Shown: positions 17,659 to 27,730, counted from the first letter of the stretch. The stretch: DNA of 52,666 nucleotides from Ruegeria sp. R14_0 (GCF_017743975.1 NZ_JAGHRC010000013.1:1-52666); one strand, 5' to 3'. Numbers and translations: made by a program. The notes: generated by a model from the letters alone, not told the origin.

Positions 17659-18261
17659 TCACTTTCGATTGTGGCGTTCTTTTGCCCATACAAACATCGC
17701 ACCGACGGCAGCATTGGCTTGCTGCACGCTGAACACTTCCGGTTCGAACGCGCCCGCCCATTGCTTTGTATCGCGATGTTCCGGGTGGTGTTTGTCGGTC
17801 AGCGCGTCGAGAAACTCTTCGTAAGAGTAGGGTCCTCCACAGTCCTCTGGCGGGCAGGCTCGCTCTCCGTCAACACAGGCGGGAAAGTCCAGATCTGGTC
17901 TTCCGGTTGGTTTGCTAAACTTCTCAACGGTGACGAGATGCCGCCAGCCATCGCCGAAATCATAAGTGTATGTGAACTGACTGCCTTTCTTGACCAGCTT
18001 TCCAAGAGTAAACCTCTTCTCGTCCTTCCGCCCATCGGTAGGGTCCCAGCTGTCGTCACTTTCGTCGCGGGCCTCGAACCTGTCTTCGCCAATCTCGAAC
18101 TCATGCAAATGATAGTCTTGCCAAGGCATAGCGCCCTGGAGAACGGAATGCAGGATGTCCAAGCTGATGTCATTCGGCACGACGATACGGCGCCAGATGG
18201 GTGGTTTGATGCCAACCAGTTCGATTTTCAGCTCAATCAAAGTGTGTTCCGCCTGTCTCAA
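17659..18261 (-). CDS. plasmid pRiA4b ORF-3-like protein
   Basis: A 200-residue protein matching the pRiA4b ORF-3 family. Signature blocks are GIKPPIWRRI at the N-terminus, LDILHSVLQGAMPWQDYHLHEF, split here as two helices, then FTYTYDFGDGWRH and CPPEDCGGPYSYEEFL. The family is found on mobile elements and also as a passenger in IS1096-type transposons. The function is unknown. The first codon is TTG at 18261; a later TTG at 18240 is a possible alternative. It stands alone between the AbiE operon and the Shango-like operon. Confidence 0.88.
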   Translation of the reverse strand: MRQAEHTLIELKIELVGIKPPIWRRIVVPNDISLDILHSVLQGAMPWQDYHLHEFEIGEDRFEARDESDDSWDPTDGRKDEKRFTLGKLVKKGSQFTYTYDFGDGWRHLVTVEKFSKPTGRPDLDFPACVDGERACPPEDCGGPYSYEEFLDALTDKHHPEHRDTKQWAGAFEPEVFSVQQANAAVGAMFVWAKERHNRK

Positions 18262-18656
18262 TGGCCCTGCCGTTGAAGTAACTTTTGATTCTTAAGTTGA
18301 AGCATTCAAGGGGAACATTGGCCCCTCCCGCCCTTTGGCCAGGACCGCGCCCTACTCGGTCGGCTGCGCGCAGCCGCCCTCCCCGAGCTGAAACGCCGCC
18401 TCTCCCTGCGACGTGCCGCTGGCCCGGCCGTCTCCTCCGGAGCCAGCCCGACCAGCCGTCGCATGGTCGTGGCAACGCTTCATCTCGGCCGTTCCGGTTA
18501 CGGTCACTGGGGCAGGGGTGTGCCCGCAACGGTGCGAACAGATGTATGTGGCCATCGGCCCAATCAAGCATAAAGCATGGGAAGTGCTTCAACCATGACG
18601 TTAGTCGTTGCAAAGATGGCTGTGCAAAATAGTGTGGTTCGGAGAGGGTTCCGATA
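18262..18656. other. non-coding leader before the Shango-like operon
   Basis: About 395 bp with no supportable gene. The middle is GC-rich with short self-complementary runs (around 18358-18372, ctgcgcgcag). The right end is AT-richer and ends in GGAGAGGG about 10 nt before the next start, so it probably contains the operon promoter. Confidence 0.4.
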
Positions 18657-21185
18657 ATGTCTTCAATAATCAAGTTTTTCCGAATTACATTCTTTCTCGT
18701 CCTGTATTTTTTCTTATGTATGGTCGTGGTGACCACAATGCTTCAGGGTTGGCCGATTGGCGGCCAGATGTTGTTTGCATTTGGTGTTCCCGTCATTCTG
18801 GTCTGGTGGCAAGAAAAACGGAGATCGCGGAAAGTCGCTGCAAAGGCGCAAGCTGAGGGGAGTTCCGAAAATCTACCCCCCCGACCTGAGCCGGTGCCGC
18901 GCCCAAGTGCCTACGACAAGCGTATCGAGCGTGAGCGCGAACGAACTCGCGAAGCCAACGCGTCCAAACAGCCGGCTGCCGTGCAGGCTTACTCCCCACC
19001 AAAGCAGGACTACGCTGAAATCGTTCGGGCTGGAAAGTCTGCGGCGCCGGCACTTGCCGCGGCCGCTGAACGAAATCAGCCCTCGCGAGTGGCATCGAGC
19101 GCATCGGTCCGATCATCGAAAAGCGGGTGGGTCCCGTCTTATGAAACAGCTAGCGTCGCCGGCCGCAACATCGGCGGGATGGTCTATGTCGGCACGGCTC
19201 CCTTGCTGAACACCTACGGGTATCGTGACAAGTGCCGAGCCTATATCGATCCGTCTCTGTCTGTCGCGCGCTCTGGAGCCGACAAAGCTGGTGAAGGTAT
19301 GCCTTACTGGCCCGGATACGCGGATATCTCACCTCAGTGCCGGGCGACCTACCTCGACTGGTTGGCCAGCGGGCGCAACGACGCCTCCTACAACCCCGGA
19401 TACATGTTCCTGTACTTCTACGGGCTGGAGCGTCGCTTCTTCGTCGATCAGTCCAACGAAGATGCCAAGGATATCGTCCAGGAAGTTCGGCGGCTGCATT
19501 CACTTTACCCTGACAACCACTCCGTCAGGCGCTATTTGGGTGAGTTCCTCGACATTGCGATGCTTGCCGAAACCGACCTCGACGCTATCGAACCGATTTT
19601 CGAGAAGCAGGGCTGGGAACTTCCGTTCTCACTCAAATACGCAATCGGAGCTCGGATCGACAAAGGCGAGAACCTGACGGCTGACTGGTTGCTGAGTTGG
19701 TTCATCTGCCATCCGGAAACAAATCTGAGAACTCCCGCGACGCGGTGCCGTGACGAGTTCGTCGCTCTTTTCCGTATGCGGTTTGATCGGCGTTTTCCTG
19801 ATGGGCTCAAAGTGACAAAACCCCGGAAATCACTCACGGCATCCTATCGCGCCGCCTCCAGCGAGTTTCAGGGGTCAGTCAATCCGACCGTGGATGGCAA
19901 ACCCGTGCCCGACATCTCCGGCTTGCGCAAGCCGGTCGAGATTGCGCAAGAGCTGGCTGACGAGGTGATGAACGACCTCGACAAGCTCAGTCGCTTCCTG
20001 GGCCGAAACCCTGACGGCCGCGGAAGTGTGGAAGCGCATGCCTTGCTACCCTCTGAACTTTGGGATGCTTTCCCATCAGAGGAAATGGACCGCTTGAAAT
20101 CTTGGGCAAGCGATATCGTCGATCGCGGGGGATTGGTGCCGCTTGAGGAGGTGATCGGACGACTGGAGGGAGAAACGAACGAGAAGATCGGAAAACGGCA
20201 AATGACAGGAGCCGCCGACGCGCTCGCGCGCCTCGGTTTCGGTCTGGCGCCCGACCCTCGGTTTGCGCTCCGGTCGCCCAAGACGGAGGAGCCTGTTGTG
20301 CTGTTTCGTCTGGGCGAACCCATCGAAAGACTGGAGGACGTTTCCGACAGCTATCGAAGCGCCTTGATCGAATTGGCACTTGGGTCGTTAGTCGCCCATG
20401 CTGATGGTCGCATCGCGGAGCCTGAACGCAGGGCGTTGGAAGATCAGGTTTCTGCCACGGCCCTCAGCGATCAGGAACGCCGCAGGCTGCGTGCAAACCT
20501 TGAATGGTTCCTGGCCGTGCCACCGGACATGACGCTTCTGCGGCGCAAACTGAAGGAGGTGGGCCAAGACAGCCAAGCCGCTATGCGGGCAGCGCTGGTC
20601 GGTGCAGCACATGCCGATGGCATTATTCACTCCGACGAAGTCGCAAGCATCGAGAAAATCTACAAGGCTTTGGGACTTGATCCTGCGCTTGCCTACACCG
20701 ACCTGCATGCTGGCGAAGTTGCGGATGGTCCACGCACTGTTCGCGCGTCGCAACCGGGTCGCCCGGGCGAAGCGATACCCGCGCTCGAAAAAGCCAGCGG
20801 ACCGAAACTCGACGCTTCACGGATCGCAGCAATTCGTTCGGACACAGAGCGCGTGTCGTCCGTCCTCGGTCAGATTTTCGATGTCAAAGAGGAAGAAAGT
20901 GGTGCCTCCGCGCCTGCCAGCCAAAGCCAGCTGGTAGGGCTTGACCCGAAACACGGCGCCCTTGTCCTCGAACTGGTCACTCGAGAGCATTGGTCTGAAA
21001 CCGAGTTCGAGACGATCTGCGCCTCGCATGGGTTGATGGCATCCGGGGCTTTGGAAGTCGTGAATGAATGGGCTTTTGAGACCTACAACGAAGCACTGCT
21101 CGACGAGTATGATGGATATGACGTGTCTCTGGAAATTGCGGAGGCGGTAAAAGAAAAGATGAGTGCGGAGGGCAGGGATGTCTAA
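18657..21185 (+). CDS. TerB-domain protein, Shango SngA-like
   Basis: An 842-residue protein with two N-terminal membrane segments (about residues 8-30 and 36-50) followed by a basic linker. A TerB-N-like domain lies near residues 175-350 (VYVGTAPLL, YWPGYADISPQCRATYLDWL, FLYFYGLERRFF). A TerB domain lies near 570-680 with the repeated acidic HADG motif (GSLVAHADGRI and GAAHADGIIH). A TerB-C-like tail follows. It heads an operon with a BrxD-like ATPase and a DEAD helicase. That trio is the composition reported for the Shango anti-phage system. Membrane anchoring would place sensing at the cell envelope; this is inference. Confidence 0.85.
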   Translation: MSSIIKFFRITFFLVLYFFLCMVVVTTMLQGWPIGGQMLFAFGVPVILVWWQEKRRSRKVAAKAQAEGSSENLPPRPEPVPRPSAYDKRIERERERTREANASKQPAAVQAYSPPKQDYAEIVRAGKSAAPALAAAAERNQPSRVASSASVRSSKSGWVPSYETASVAGRNIGGMVYVGTAPLLNTYGYRDKCRAYIDPSLSVARSGADKAGEGMPYWPGYADISPQCRATYLDWLASGRNDASYNPGYMFLYFYGLERRFFVDQSNEDAKDIVQEVRRLHSLYPDNHSVRRYLGEFLDIAMLAETDLDAIEPIFEKQGWELPFSLKYAIGARIDKGENLTADWLLSWFICHPETNLRTPATRCRDEFVALFRMRFDRRFPDGLKVTKPRKSLTASYRAASSEFQGSVNPTVDGKPVPDISGLRKPVEIAQELADEVMNDLDKLSRFLGRNPDGRGSVEAHALLPSELWDAFPSEEMDRLKSWASDIVDRGGLVPLEEVIGRLEGETNEKIGKRQMTGAADALARLGFGLAPDPRFALRSPKTEEPVVLFRLGEPIERLEDVSDSYRSALIELALGSLVAHADGRIAEPERRALEDQVSATALSDQERRRLRANLEWFLAVPPDMTLLRRKLKEVGQDSQAAMRAALVGAAHADGIIHSDEVASIEKIYKALGLDPALAYTDLHAGEVADGPRTVRASQPGRPGEAIPALEKASGPKLDASRIAAIRSDTERVSSVLGQIFDVKEEESGASAPASQSQLVGLDPKHGALVLELVTREHWSETEFETICASHGLMASGALEVVNEWAFETYNEALLDEYDGYDVSLEIAEAVKEKMSAEGRDV

Positions 21186-22485
21186 GTTGAAACCACGTGA
21201 ACGCGATGCAATCGTACAGGCGCTTCGGGCCGGGGTCGTGCCCAAACTCGGTTTGCGCCATATTCAGGTTGGCCGCGTCCGAGAGATTGAAGAGCTCGTC
21301 AAGGACATGGACCGGATATCCGATGGCGGATCGGCGATCCGGTTCATCATCGGGGAGTACGGATCGGGCAAGACGTTCTTCATGAACCTGATCCGCCTCG
21401 TGGCTCTGGAGAAAGGCCTGGTCGTGATGTTCGCGGATTTAGCGCCAGATCGGCGCATTCACGCGACCGGCGGACAAGCTCGCGGGCTGTATGCCGAGAT
21501 GGCCCGAAACCTCTCGACGCGGACCAAGCCCGATGGCGGGGCATTGGCCAGCGTGGTGGAGCGATTTGTCAGCCAGGCTCACCGAGATGCTGAAGAACGG
21601 GATTTGCCCACGGGGACCGTCATTCGTGAACGCCTTGGCCACTTTGAAGAACTTACCGGAGGGTTTGAGTTCGCCGAAGTCATCCGTCGATATTGGGAAG
21701 GCCATGAGACCGGCGACGACGAGTTGAAATCCGCAGCCCTGAGATGGCTGCGCGGCGAGTTCGCGACACGCACCGACGCGCGCAAAGCACTTGGTGTGCG
21801 AACGATCATCGACGACGCCAGTGTCTATGACCATCTGAAGCTGATGTCGGCATTCGTGTGCGAGGCCGGGTATAAAGGATTGCTGGTCGGCCTCGACGAG
21901 ATGGTGAACCTCTACAAGCTCACTTCGTCGCAGGCCCGCAATGCAAACTACGAACAGATCCTCCGGATCCTGAACGATGTGCTGCAGGGTAGCGCCGAGA
22001 ACCTCGGATTCCTTATGGGTGGAACCCCGGAGTTTCTGATGAACACCCGTCGAGGGCTCTATAGCTACGAAGCCCTTCAATCGCGTTTGGCCGAGAACAC
22101 CTTCGCGCGGGACGGATTGGTCGACCTTTCAGGACCGGTTGTCCGGCTGGCCAGCCTGACCCCTGAAGATCTCTTCGTTCTTCTGGCCAATGTGCGGCGG
22201 ATCATGCAGGACGATGCCGGTGCTCTGCCGGACGACGCGCTCGAGGCCTTCATGGCGCATTGTTCGGACCGGATCGGTGAAGCTTACTTCCGCACCCCGC
22301 GCAATACGGTGACGGCATTCGTGAACCTGCTTTCCGTGCTTGAGCAAAACCCCGGTGTCGAGTGGAGCGATCTGATCGAAAAGATCGAGGTCTCCGAAGA
22401 CCTCGGCGAAGACATGAACGAGGTAGACGAGTCGACTGGTGCCCAAGACCCCGGTGACGATGATCTGATCAGCTTCAAGCTCTGA
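21178..22485 (+). CDS. BrxD-like P-loop ATPase, Shango SngB-like
   Basis: A 435-residue ATPase of the BrxD/DUF2791 group. ATG 21178 has GGAGGG just upstream and overlaps the TerB gene by 8 nt; a start at 21163 is less likely. Walker A is GEYGSGKTFF (about nt 21352-21381) and Walker B LLVGLDEM (about nt 21883-21906). The C-terminal part contains a winged-helix-like ending typical of these AAA-like proteins. BrxD occurs in type 2 BREX and, with TerB and a helicase, in Shango. No PglX, PglZ or BrxC is nearby, so BREX is not supported. Confidence 0.87.
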   Translation: MSKLKPRERDAIVQALRAGVVPKLGLRHIQVGRVREIEELVKDMDRISDGGSAIRFIIGEYGSGKTFFMNLIRLVALEKGLVVMFADLAPDRRIHATGGQARGLYAEMARNLSTRTKPDGGALASVVERFVSQAHRDAEERDLPTGTVIRERLGHFEELTGGFEFAEVIRRYWEGHETGDDELKSAALRWLRGEFATRTDARKALGVRTIIDDASVYDHLKLMSAFVCEAGYKGLLVGLDEMVNLYKLTSSQARNANYEQILRILNDVLQGSAENLGFLMGGTPEFLMNTRRGLYSYEALQSRLAENTFARDGLVDLSGPVVRLASLTPEDLFVLLANVRRIMQDDAGALPDDALEAFMAHCSDRIGEAYFRTPRNTVTAFVNLLSVLEQNPGVEWSDLIEKIEVSEDLGEDMNEVDESTGAQDPGDDDLISFKL

Positions 22486-22490
22486 CGCCG

Positions 22491-24662
22491 ATGAGCAGTG
22501 CGTTCGACAAACTGGCGAGGCCTGTGCAGAAATGGATACGCCAGAAAGGTTGGCGCGAACTTCGCGACATCCAGGCGCGATCCATCCGGACGATCTGCGA
22601 ATCCAATGCCGATTTAATCGTTGCAGCTTCTACGGCGGGCGGAAAGACCGAGGCGGCGTTCCTGCCGTTGATTTCACAGGTGCTTGACGAGCCGTCGGGC
22701 GGCACCGGCTTCGACCTGCTCTACATCGGTCCGCTGAAAGCCCTGATCACGGACCAGGCCATGCGGCTGGAGGGCATCTGCCAGGAAGCAGAGCTTCCGG
22801 TTGTTCCCTGGCACGGAGATGTCTCGCAATCCATCAAGACGCGCGCGTTGATATCTCCAAAAGGGATCCTTCTGATAACCCCAGAGTCCCTTGAGGCGCT
22901 TTTCATTCGTCGCGGTTTGGAAATTGCCCGCCTGTTTGGGGCGACACGGGCGGTCGTGATCGACGAGCTGCACACAGTTCTGGACAGCGAACGCGGTGTC
23001 CAGCTTCGTTCACTGCTCACACGGCTCGAGCTCGCGATAAAGCGCCCAATCCGTCGGATAGGTCTGTCAGCTACGCTAGGCGACATGGACCTCGCTAAGG
23101 CCTATCTTCGCCCTGACGCCGCAAACGCTGTCCAGCTGATCGAAGCAGATGGCGGCGAGGCTGAATTGAAGCTTCAGCTTCGCGGTTACCTTTCCGGCGA
23201 TGAAGATGAAAACAGCCCATCCGCAACGGACGCGATCGCAGCACATCTTTTCAAACACCTTCGAGGCAGCGACAACCTGGTCTTCGCCGGAGCGCGTCAA
23301 CGGGTCGAGATTTACGCAGATCGGTTGCGGGAGCTTTGCGAACGGGAGCACCTGCCACAGGAATTCTATCCCCACCACGCGAGCCTCTCCCGAGAACACC
23401 GTGACTTCGTTGAGCGGCGCTTGAAGGACCCTGCGAAACCGACGACAGCCGTTTGCACATCGACGCTCGAGCTTGGAATCGACATCGGTGACGTGACCTG
23501 CGTGGCTCAAATCGGTGCGCCATTCAGCGTCGCCGCGTTGCGACAACGGCTTGGCCGATCAGGCCGGCGTGAAGGACAGCCGGCCATTCTCAGGCAGTAT
23601 GCTGTCGAAGCCAAGTTGACGCCGGAGAGCAGTTTCGTGGATCGTCTTCGCCTCGGCCTGATCAGGTCCATCGCGATGATAGACTTGCTGCTGGAAGGCT
23701 GGTGCGAACCTCCAAAACCTCAGGCGCTTCATCTCTCGACGCTCGTCCACCAGATACTGTCAGTCATAGCGCAGCGCGGCGGTGCGTCTGCAAGCGTGGT
23801 CTACAATGTGCTCTGCCGCGAAGGCCCCTTTCGGAAGGTCACAACCGAAGTCTTCGCAGATGTGTTGCGTGCAATCGGCCACCCAGAAACCGGCTTGATC
23901 GAACAGGTCGGCAGCGGGCTGTTGCTTTTGGGACCCGCGGGCGAAAAACTGGTTGAGCATTACAGCTTCTATGCGGTGTTTCAGACGCCTGAGGAATTCC
24001 GGTTGGTCGCAGAGGGGCGGGACCTTGGAACCCTGCCGATCGATAATGTTCTTGCCCCTGGGATGCTATTAATATTCTCTGGGCGACGTTGGGTTGTTCA
24101 AGAAATCCATGATCGTGAAAAGGTCATCGTCGTCAAACCCGCGAAGGCTGGTGTGCCGCCCGTCTTCGGCGGCGATGCGGGGGACATTCATGACAAAGTG
24201 ATCGACCGAATGTTCGCCGTGCTCGAGGGGGATTCCAGCCCAGCTTACATGGATACAGTCTCTTTGATGATGCTCGAGGAAGCGCGTGCTCACTATGAAC
24301 AGCTGGGGTTTAGGGCCAATAACCTACACACCATTGGCGAGCATACATCAGTCATTGCGACGCGGGTCGGTACTGTGAAGACATCAACCCTCGCGCTAGC
24401 ACTGAGAAGTGAGGGGTTTTCGGTCGAACTGCATGACGGGTTTCTGATGGTGGAGGCCGGGGACGAAACCCCCGATCTTCAAACGGTACTAGCGCACATT
24501 CGATCTGGCGAACCTGTCGATCTGTTCGCTGGAGCTGGGAATTTAATGTCGGAGAAGTTTCATCCTTACCTGTCGCAGCCCCTCTTGGAGTTGGATGCAA
24601 TTTCTTCCAAGCTTGCGCCCGATACTCTTACCGCGATGGTCGGTAGAATCGTCCCAGCATAA
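22491..24662 (+). CDS. DEAD/DEAH helicase, Shango SngC-like
   Basis: A 723-residue superfamily 2 helicase of the Lhr-like/BrxH type. Motif I is STAGGKTEAA (about nt 22630-22660), motif II DELH (about nt 22960-22972), motif III SATLGD, and motif VI LGRSGRREG. The region after the two RecA domains includes a winged helix and a C-terminal domain, as in Lhr-like helicases. It starts five nucleotides after the ATPase stop and ends the three-gene operon. In Shango the helicase is needed for phage defence; the mechanism is not settled. Convergent with the HerA gene (43-nt gap). Confidence 0.88.
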   Translation: MSSAFDKLARPVQKWIRQKGWRELRDIQARSIRTICESNADLIVAASTAGGKTEAAFLPLISQVLDEPSGGTGFDLLYIGPLKALITDQAMRLEGICQEAELPVVPWHGDVSQSIKTRALISPKGILLITPESLEALFIRRGLEIARLFGATRAVVIDELHTVLDSERGVQLRSLLTRLELAIKRPIRRIGLSATLGDMDLAKAYLRPDAANAVQLIEADGGEAELKLQLRGYLSGDEDENSPSATDAIAAHLFKHLRGSDNLVFAGARQRVEIYADRLRELCEREHLPQEFYPHHASLSREHRDFVERRLKDPAKPTTAVCTSTLELGIDIGDVTCVAQIGAPFSVAALRQRLGRSGRREGQPAILRQYAVEAKLTPESSFVDRLRLGLIRSIAMIDLLLEGWCEPPKPQALHLSTLVHQILSVIAQRGGASASVVYNVLCREGPFRKVTTEVFADVLRAIGHPETGLIEQVGSGLLLLGPAGEKLVEHYSFYAVFQTPEEFRLVAEGRDLGTLPIDNVLAPGMLLIFSGRRWVVQEIHDREKVIVVKPAKAGVPPVFGGDAGDIHDKVIDRMFAVLEGDSSPAYMDTVSLMMLEEARAHYEQLGFRANNLHTIGEHTSVIATRVGTVKTSTLALALRSEGFSVELHDGFLMVEAGDETPDLQTVLAHIRSGEPVDLFAGAGNLMSEKFHPYLSQPLLELDAISSKLAPDTLTAMVGRIVPA

Positions 24663-24705
24663 TATGTGCGGCAATACTCGTTGACTGTTTTCATCGCTCC
24701 TAGGG

Positions 24706-26451
24706 CTAGTGATTGCTTTGTCTCCGCCAAGAAAGGACGGCATCTTCCGTTCCCGCAACTGGTGCCGCGTCACTCCAACGATCCCAGAAATTGACTGTCG
24801 CGCTATTGGGCTTGAAGCGCGGCTCGGACACCACAACTCGCGTCGGAAGCAAGCTCGCATCGCCGACCACCAATGCCTCACCGATGTCGAGGACCGGTAG
24901 AAGATCACCAAACCCGCCGAGGCTGTCAGGCAGCAACCGTTTGATCACGGATTGATCGTCGCCGTTGGTCAGCCGCATCGCAATGACATTGTTGCACTGG
25001 CTCAGAACGGTGCGGTTCACTTCGGATGGTCTTTGGCTGATAACCACTAGTCCAACACCGTATTTCCTGCCTTCTTTGGCGATCCTCTCGAAAATCCCGA
25101 CAGAGATCTCATCGGCTGACTCTGACGATGCACGCTCCGGGATATACAGATGTGCCTCATCGCAGAACAATGCGATGGGATGACGGTTGTCTGGTGGCGT
25201 CCACTGGCTGACTGTGAATATCAGCCGAGCAATCAAGCTGACCATGAGCGGCAGGATGTCGGACGGCACTTCCGAGAAATTGATGATCTTGATCCCACCC
25301 TTGCCATCAGCTTGCGATCCGCGCCCGCCTATCAGGAAATGCGTTACCTCCGACAGCCAGGCCATATCCATACAGGCTGCTGGCGGCTGAAATATGAACC
25401 CAAGCCTGCGATCATTTCGTTTGGCTTCAAATCGCGCGATTAAGCGGCTGAGCTTGTCGAAGTATGGTCCTTGCTTATCCTTGTTGTTAGCGCCCGGAAC
25501 CATTTGTTCGTTCAAGTCAGATAGTTGCTTGTGGACACTGTCGATATCGAAAGGCACGGGGCTATCGATAGTGAAATTTGCAAGAATGTCGGCGTGTTTT
25601 CCCGGATCAAGCATTGCGCGCTTCGCATCGGTGATACAGCGCGTCATGAGCATGGCTTGGTTCGGAGCGTTCTGATCGGACCGATCTACAAACAAAGCGA
25701 CCAATGCCTCATAGCCGAGAAGCCAGAACGGTAGATGTAGAACACCGTCGGCCAGTCGGCGATCGTGTCCAATGTCCCCCGGCCCAGCGATGCGTAGATG
25801 CCGAAACTCGTCGCTATCGAGGGTCTGGTACTCACCATGGATATCGAACAAGATTACGTTGGCTTGTGGAAGACCGGCAATCTGGTCTAGGAGCCGCGCA
25901 GTTGTGTACGATTTGCCGCTGCCAGTGCTACCGACCACGATGGCATGACGTTGGAACAGACGGTTGCCGTTCAAGAAGGCCCGCGCGTCCTCGTCCAAAG
26001 CATAGCGACCAAGATCAAGCTGCGGGCCGTCGCCGGAAACCTGCGAAATGACCTGCATGAAGTCTGTCAGGCGCTGACCTTCCAAGGAAAAGCAATCCGC
26101 ATCGATTTCGGGCACAGTCTCTAGGGTGCGCTTAAAGACGTTCTCTTTCAGCCCCTCCTTGTCTACGAGTGTTCCAATCAGAGCGACCCGAACGAGGTTG
26201 TTTTCGGGGAGCGCGGCTTCCGGATCCTCCTCAGACCCGTCTATTGCAGTTTCGTCACCTGCTTTGCGTGTGATGCGCGAAACTATCCCGATTAAGTGCT
26301 GCCCGGCTTTCGAGCTTCTGATCGCGGTCAACCGATTGACCTGAATCCGTTTGAGGCGTTCAAGTTCATCGACTCGCACCGTCACAGTGGCAGTATCGAC
26401 GGCAATAATTTTGCCGAGACTTTCATCATCGTTGAAATCAAGTATGCCCAA
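24706..26451 (-). CDS. herA: HerA-like ATPase of a SIR2-HerA defence pair
   Basis: A 581-residue hexameric-translocase-type ATPase. It begins at TTG 26451, supported by AGGAGG five nucleotides upstream. An N-terminal HAS-barrel-like segment precedes the Walker A motif GSTGSGKSYTTARLL (about nt 25910-25955). The HerA-specific FDIHGEY block follows, and Walker B is LFCDEAHLYIPE. The sensor segment VVISQRPSEVN is also present. It is coupled to the upstream SIR2 gene (9-nt gap). SIR2-HerA pairs (also called Nezha) deplete NAD+ on phage infection, with HerA forming a complex with SIR2. Confidence 0.9.
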   Translation of the reverse strand: MGILDFNDDESLGKIIAVDTATVTVRVDELERLKRIQVNRLTAIRSSKAGQHLIGIVSRITRKAGDETAIDGSEEDPEAALPENNLVRVALIGTLVDKEGLKENVFKRTLETVPEIDADCFSLEGQRLTDFMQVISQVSGDGPQLDLGRYALDEDARAFLNGNRLFQRHAIVVGSTGSGKSYTTARLLDQIAGLPQANVILFDIHGEYQTLDSDEFRHLRIAGPGDIGHDRRLADGVLHLPFWLLGYEALVALFVDRSDQNAPNQAMLMTRCITDAKRAMLDPGKHADILANFTIDSPVPFDIDSVHKQLSDLNEQMVPGANNKDKQGPYFDKLSRLIARFEAKRNDRRLGFIFQPPAACMDMAWLSEVTHFLIGGRGSQADGKGGIKIINFSEVPSDILPLMVSLIARLIFTVSQWTPPDNRHPIALFCDEAHLYIPERASSESADEISVGIFERIAKEGRKYGVGLVVISQRPSEVNRTVLSQCNNVIAMRLTNGDDQSVIKRLLPDSLGGFGDLLPVLDIGEALVVGDASLLPTRVVVSEPRFKPNSATVNFWDRWSDAAPVAGTEDAVLSWRRQSNH

Positions 26452-26460
26452 CTCTTCCTC

Positions 26461-27486
26461 CTAAAACCCAATCAATTCGTTCAATGCAGGCAACTCCCAA
26501 TATTTGCCCCCGATAACAACAATACCGTCTGGGCTGTCACGGTTGTAAACCATCGTCCCCTCATCGTGGTTCTCGAGCGCGAGGTAGTGACGCCCGGCGT
26601 TGTTCTTGAGAAAATCCTTGGCTTCGGGCGTTAAGGTGCGCGCTGCGACAAGGATGGGAACGTCATGCACACGACAACGCGTCATCAGCTTCGGATGGAT
26701 ATGGCCGTCGCGGAACCCGTATCCTATGCAAATGAATGCGGTCGCGGCACTCAACACACGATCGGCGCCCTGTATCGCGCTCCGAAAGGGCTCGTCGTGC
26801 GTCCGCTGATATTTGCTTACACCTGGCGTGACGATCAACGGAACCAAACCATCGGGCAACTCGCTCGTCATCGGTAGCGACATCACACCCCCATGCGGGT
26901 CTGAAAACCAATCAAGAGACCCGTGGACTTTCCAGACTGTGACCGTCCGCGCCAAATTGGCCCCTTGTTTGAAAATCAGATTCTCCGCCCCATCGGCCCG
27001 TCGCAGATAGCCCGGAAGGAAACCCGTGTTGTGGATGTAGCCGCCTGAATCGGCTGCATACTCTGCAACGCGGTCGTAGTTTGTTGTTACGACATGGATA
27101 TTGCGGTTTGTACTTCGGAATAAACCTGTGAATAGGGTGCGGAGCGGAAAAATGGTCTCGGTCTTTATAGCTGATTTGAGCAGGCTATAATCGCCCTGAG
27201 CGATGAAGTCCCAGGTACTTCGGACAATCTTGACAACCAAGGAGTCGGGTAGAGGCTTGTTTTCTAGTGCTGCTTCTAAATGATCTCCAGCGGCCAAGGC
27301 TGTTCTAACAAGTGTCCAGGCATCGACTTCCGGTCCATCGTCGGCCTGTACATTATCGCGGAGCCAAACGGCCAAATCCCCCATGCCACGAATGCCATGC
27401 GGTATCGAGGCCCCGCTGCCCAAGACTATCACTGGGCTATGCTGTGCACAGTTTTGGCACTGCTTTGCGAGTTCTTCTAGTTCCAA
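26461..27486 (-). CDS. SIR2-family NADase of a SIR2-HerA defence pair
   Basis: A 341-residue SIR2-fold protein. The nucleotide-binding motif is VLGSGASIPHG near residue 20. The central TTNYD block and the catalytic-histidine region KVHGSLDW follow, then CIGYGFRDGHI near the C-terminus. Family members hydrolyse NAD+ when activated by infection. The start appears to be TTG at 27486, with an in-frame stop (27499-27501) a few codons upstream, so no ATG is available. It is followed 9 nt later by the HerA gene on the same strand. This order, SIR2 then HerA, matches described defence loci. Confidence 0.88.
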   Translation of the reverse strand: MELEELAKQCQNCAQHSPVIVLGSGASIPHGIRGMGDLAVWLRDNVQADDGPEVDAWTLVRTALAAGDHLEAALENKPLPDSLVVKIVRSTWDFIAQGDYSLLKSAIKTETIFPLRTLFTGLFRSTNRNIHVVTTNYDRVAEYAADSGGYIHNTGFLPGYLRRADGAENLIFKQGANLARTVTVWKVHGSLDWFSDPHGGVMSLPMTSELPDGLVPLIVTPGVSKYQRTHDEPFRSAIQGADRVLSAATAFICIGYGFRDGHIHPKLMTRCRVHDVPILVAARTLTPEAKDFLKNNAGRHYLALENHDEGTMVYNRDSPDGIVVIGGKYWELPALNELIGF

Positions 27487-27730
27487 AGCTATTTTGCCTC
27501 ACTTCTTGTACTTCGGCTTAGTTTGTCTGTGCCCGAAAACGATTTGGTCCAAAATTTCGCTCTTACGATACCCCCGGTAGCACTTCTTTGTCACAGCAAG
27601 TTTTCGCTGTCGTCGCAAGGTGGGTGCGTCGGGAATCTGGCAAGTGACATGGATCCGAAAATGCCTGCTCCAGCTATGATCCATGCATCAACATGCGCCC
27701 TCTGGCATCTTTGACGGCTGTTCACCATCC
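27487..27730. other. non-coding gap upstream of the SIR2 gene
   Basis: About 244 bp between the SIR2 start and repeat copy 2. It probably contains the minus-strand promoter for SIR2-HerA. I see no gene in it. Confidence 0.4.

Noticed and set aside
18657..24662. BREX system
   Set aside because: A BrxD-like ATPase and a helicase are present, but there is no PglX methyltransferase, PglZ or BrxC nearby; the TerB trio fits Shango.
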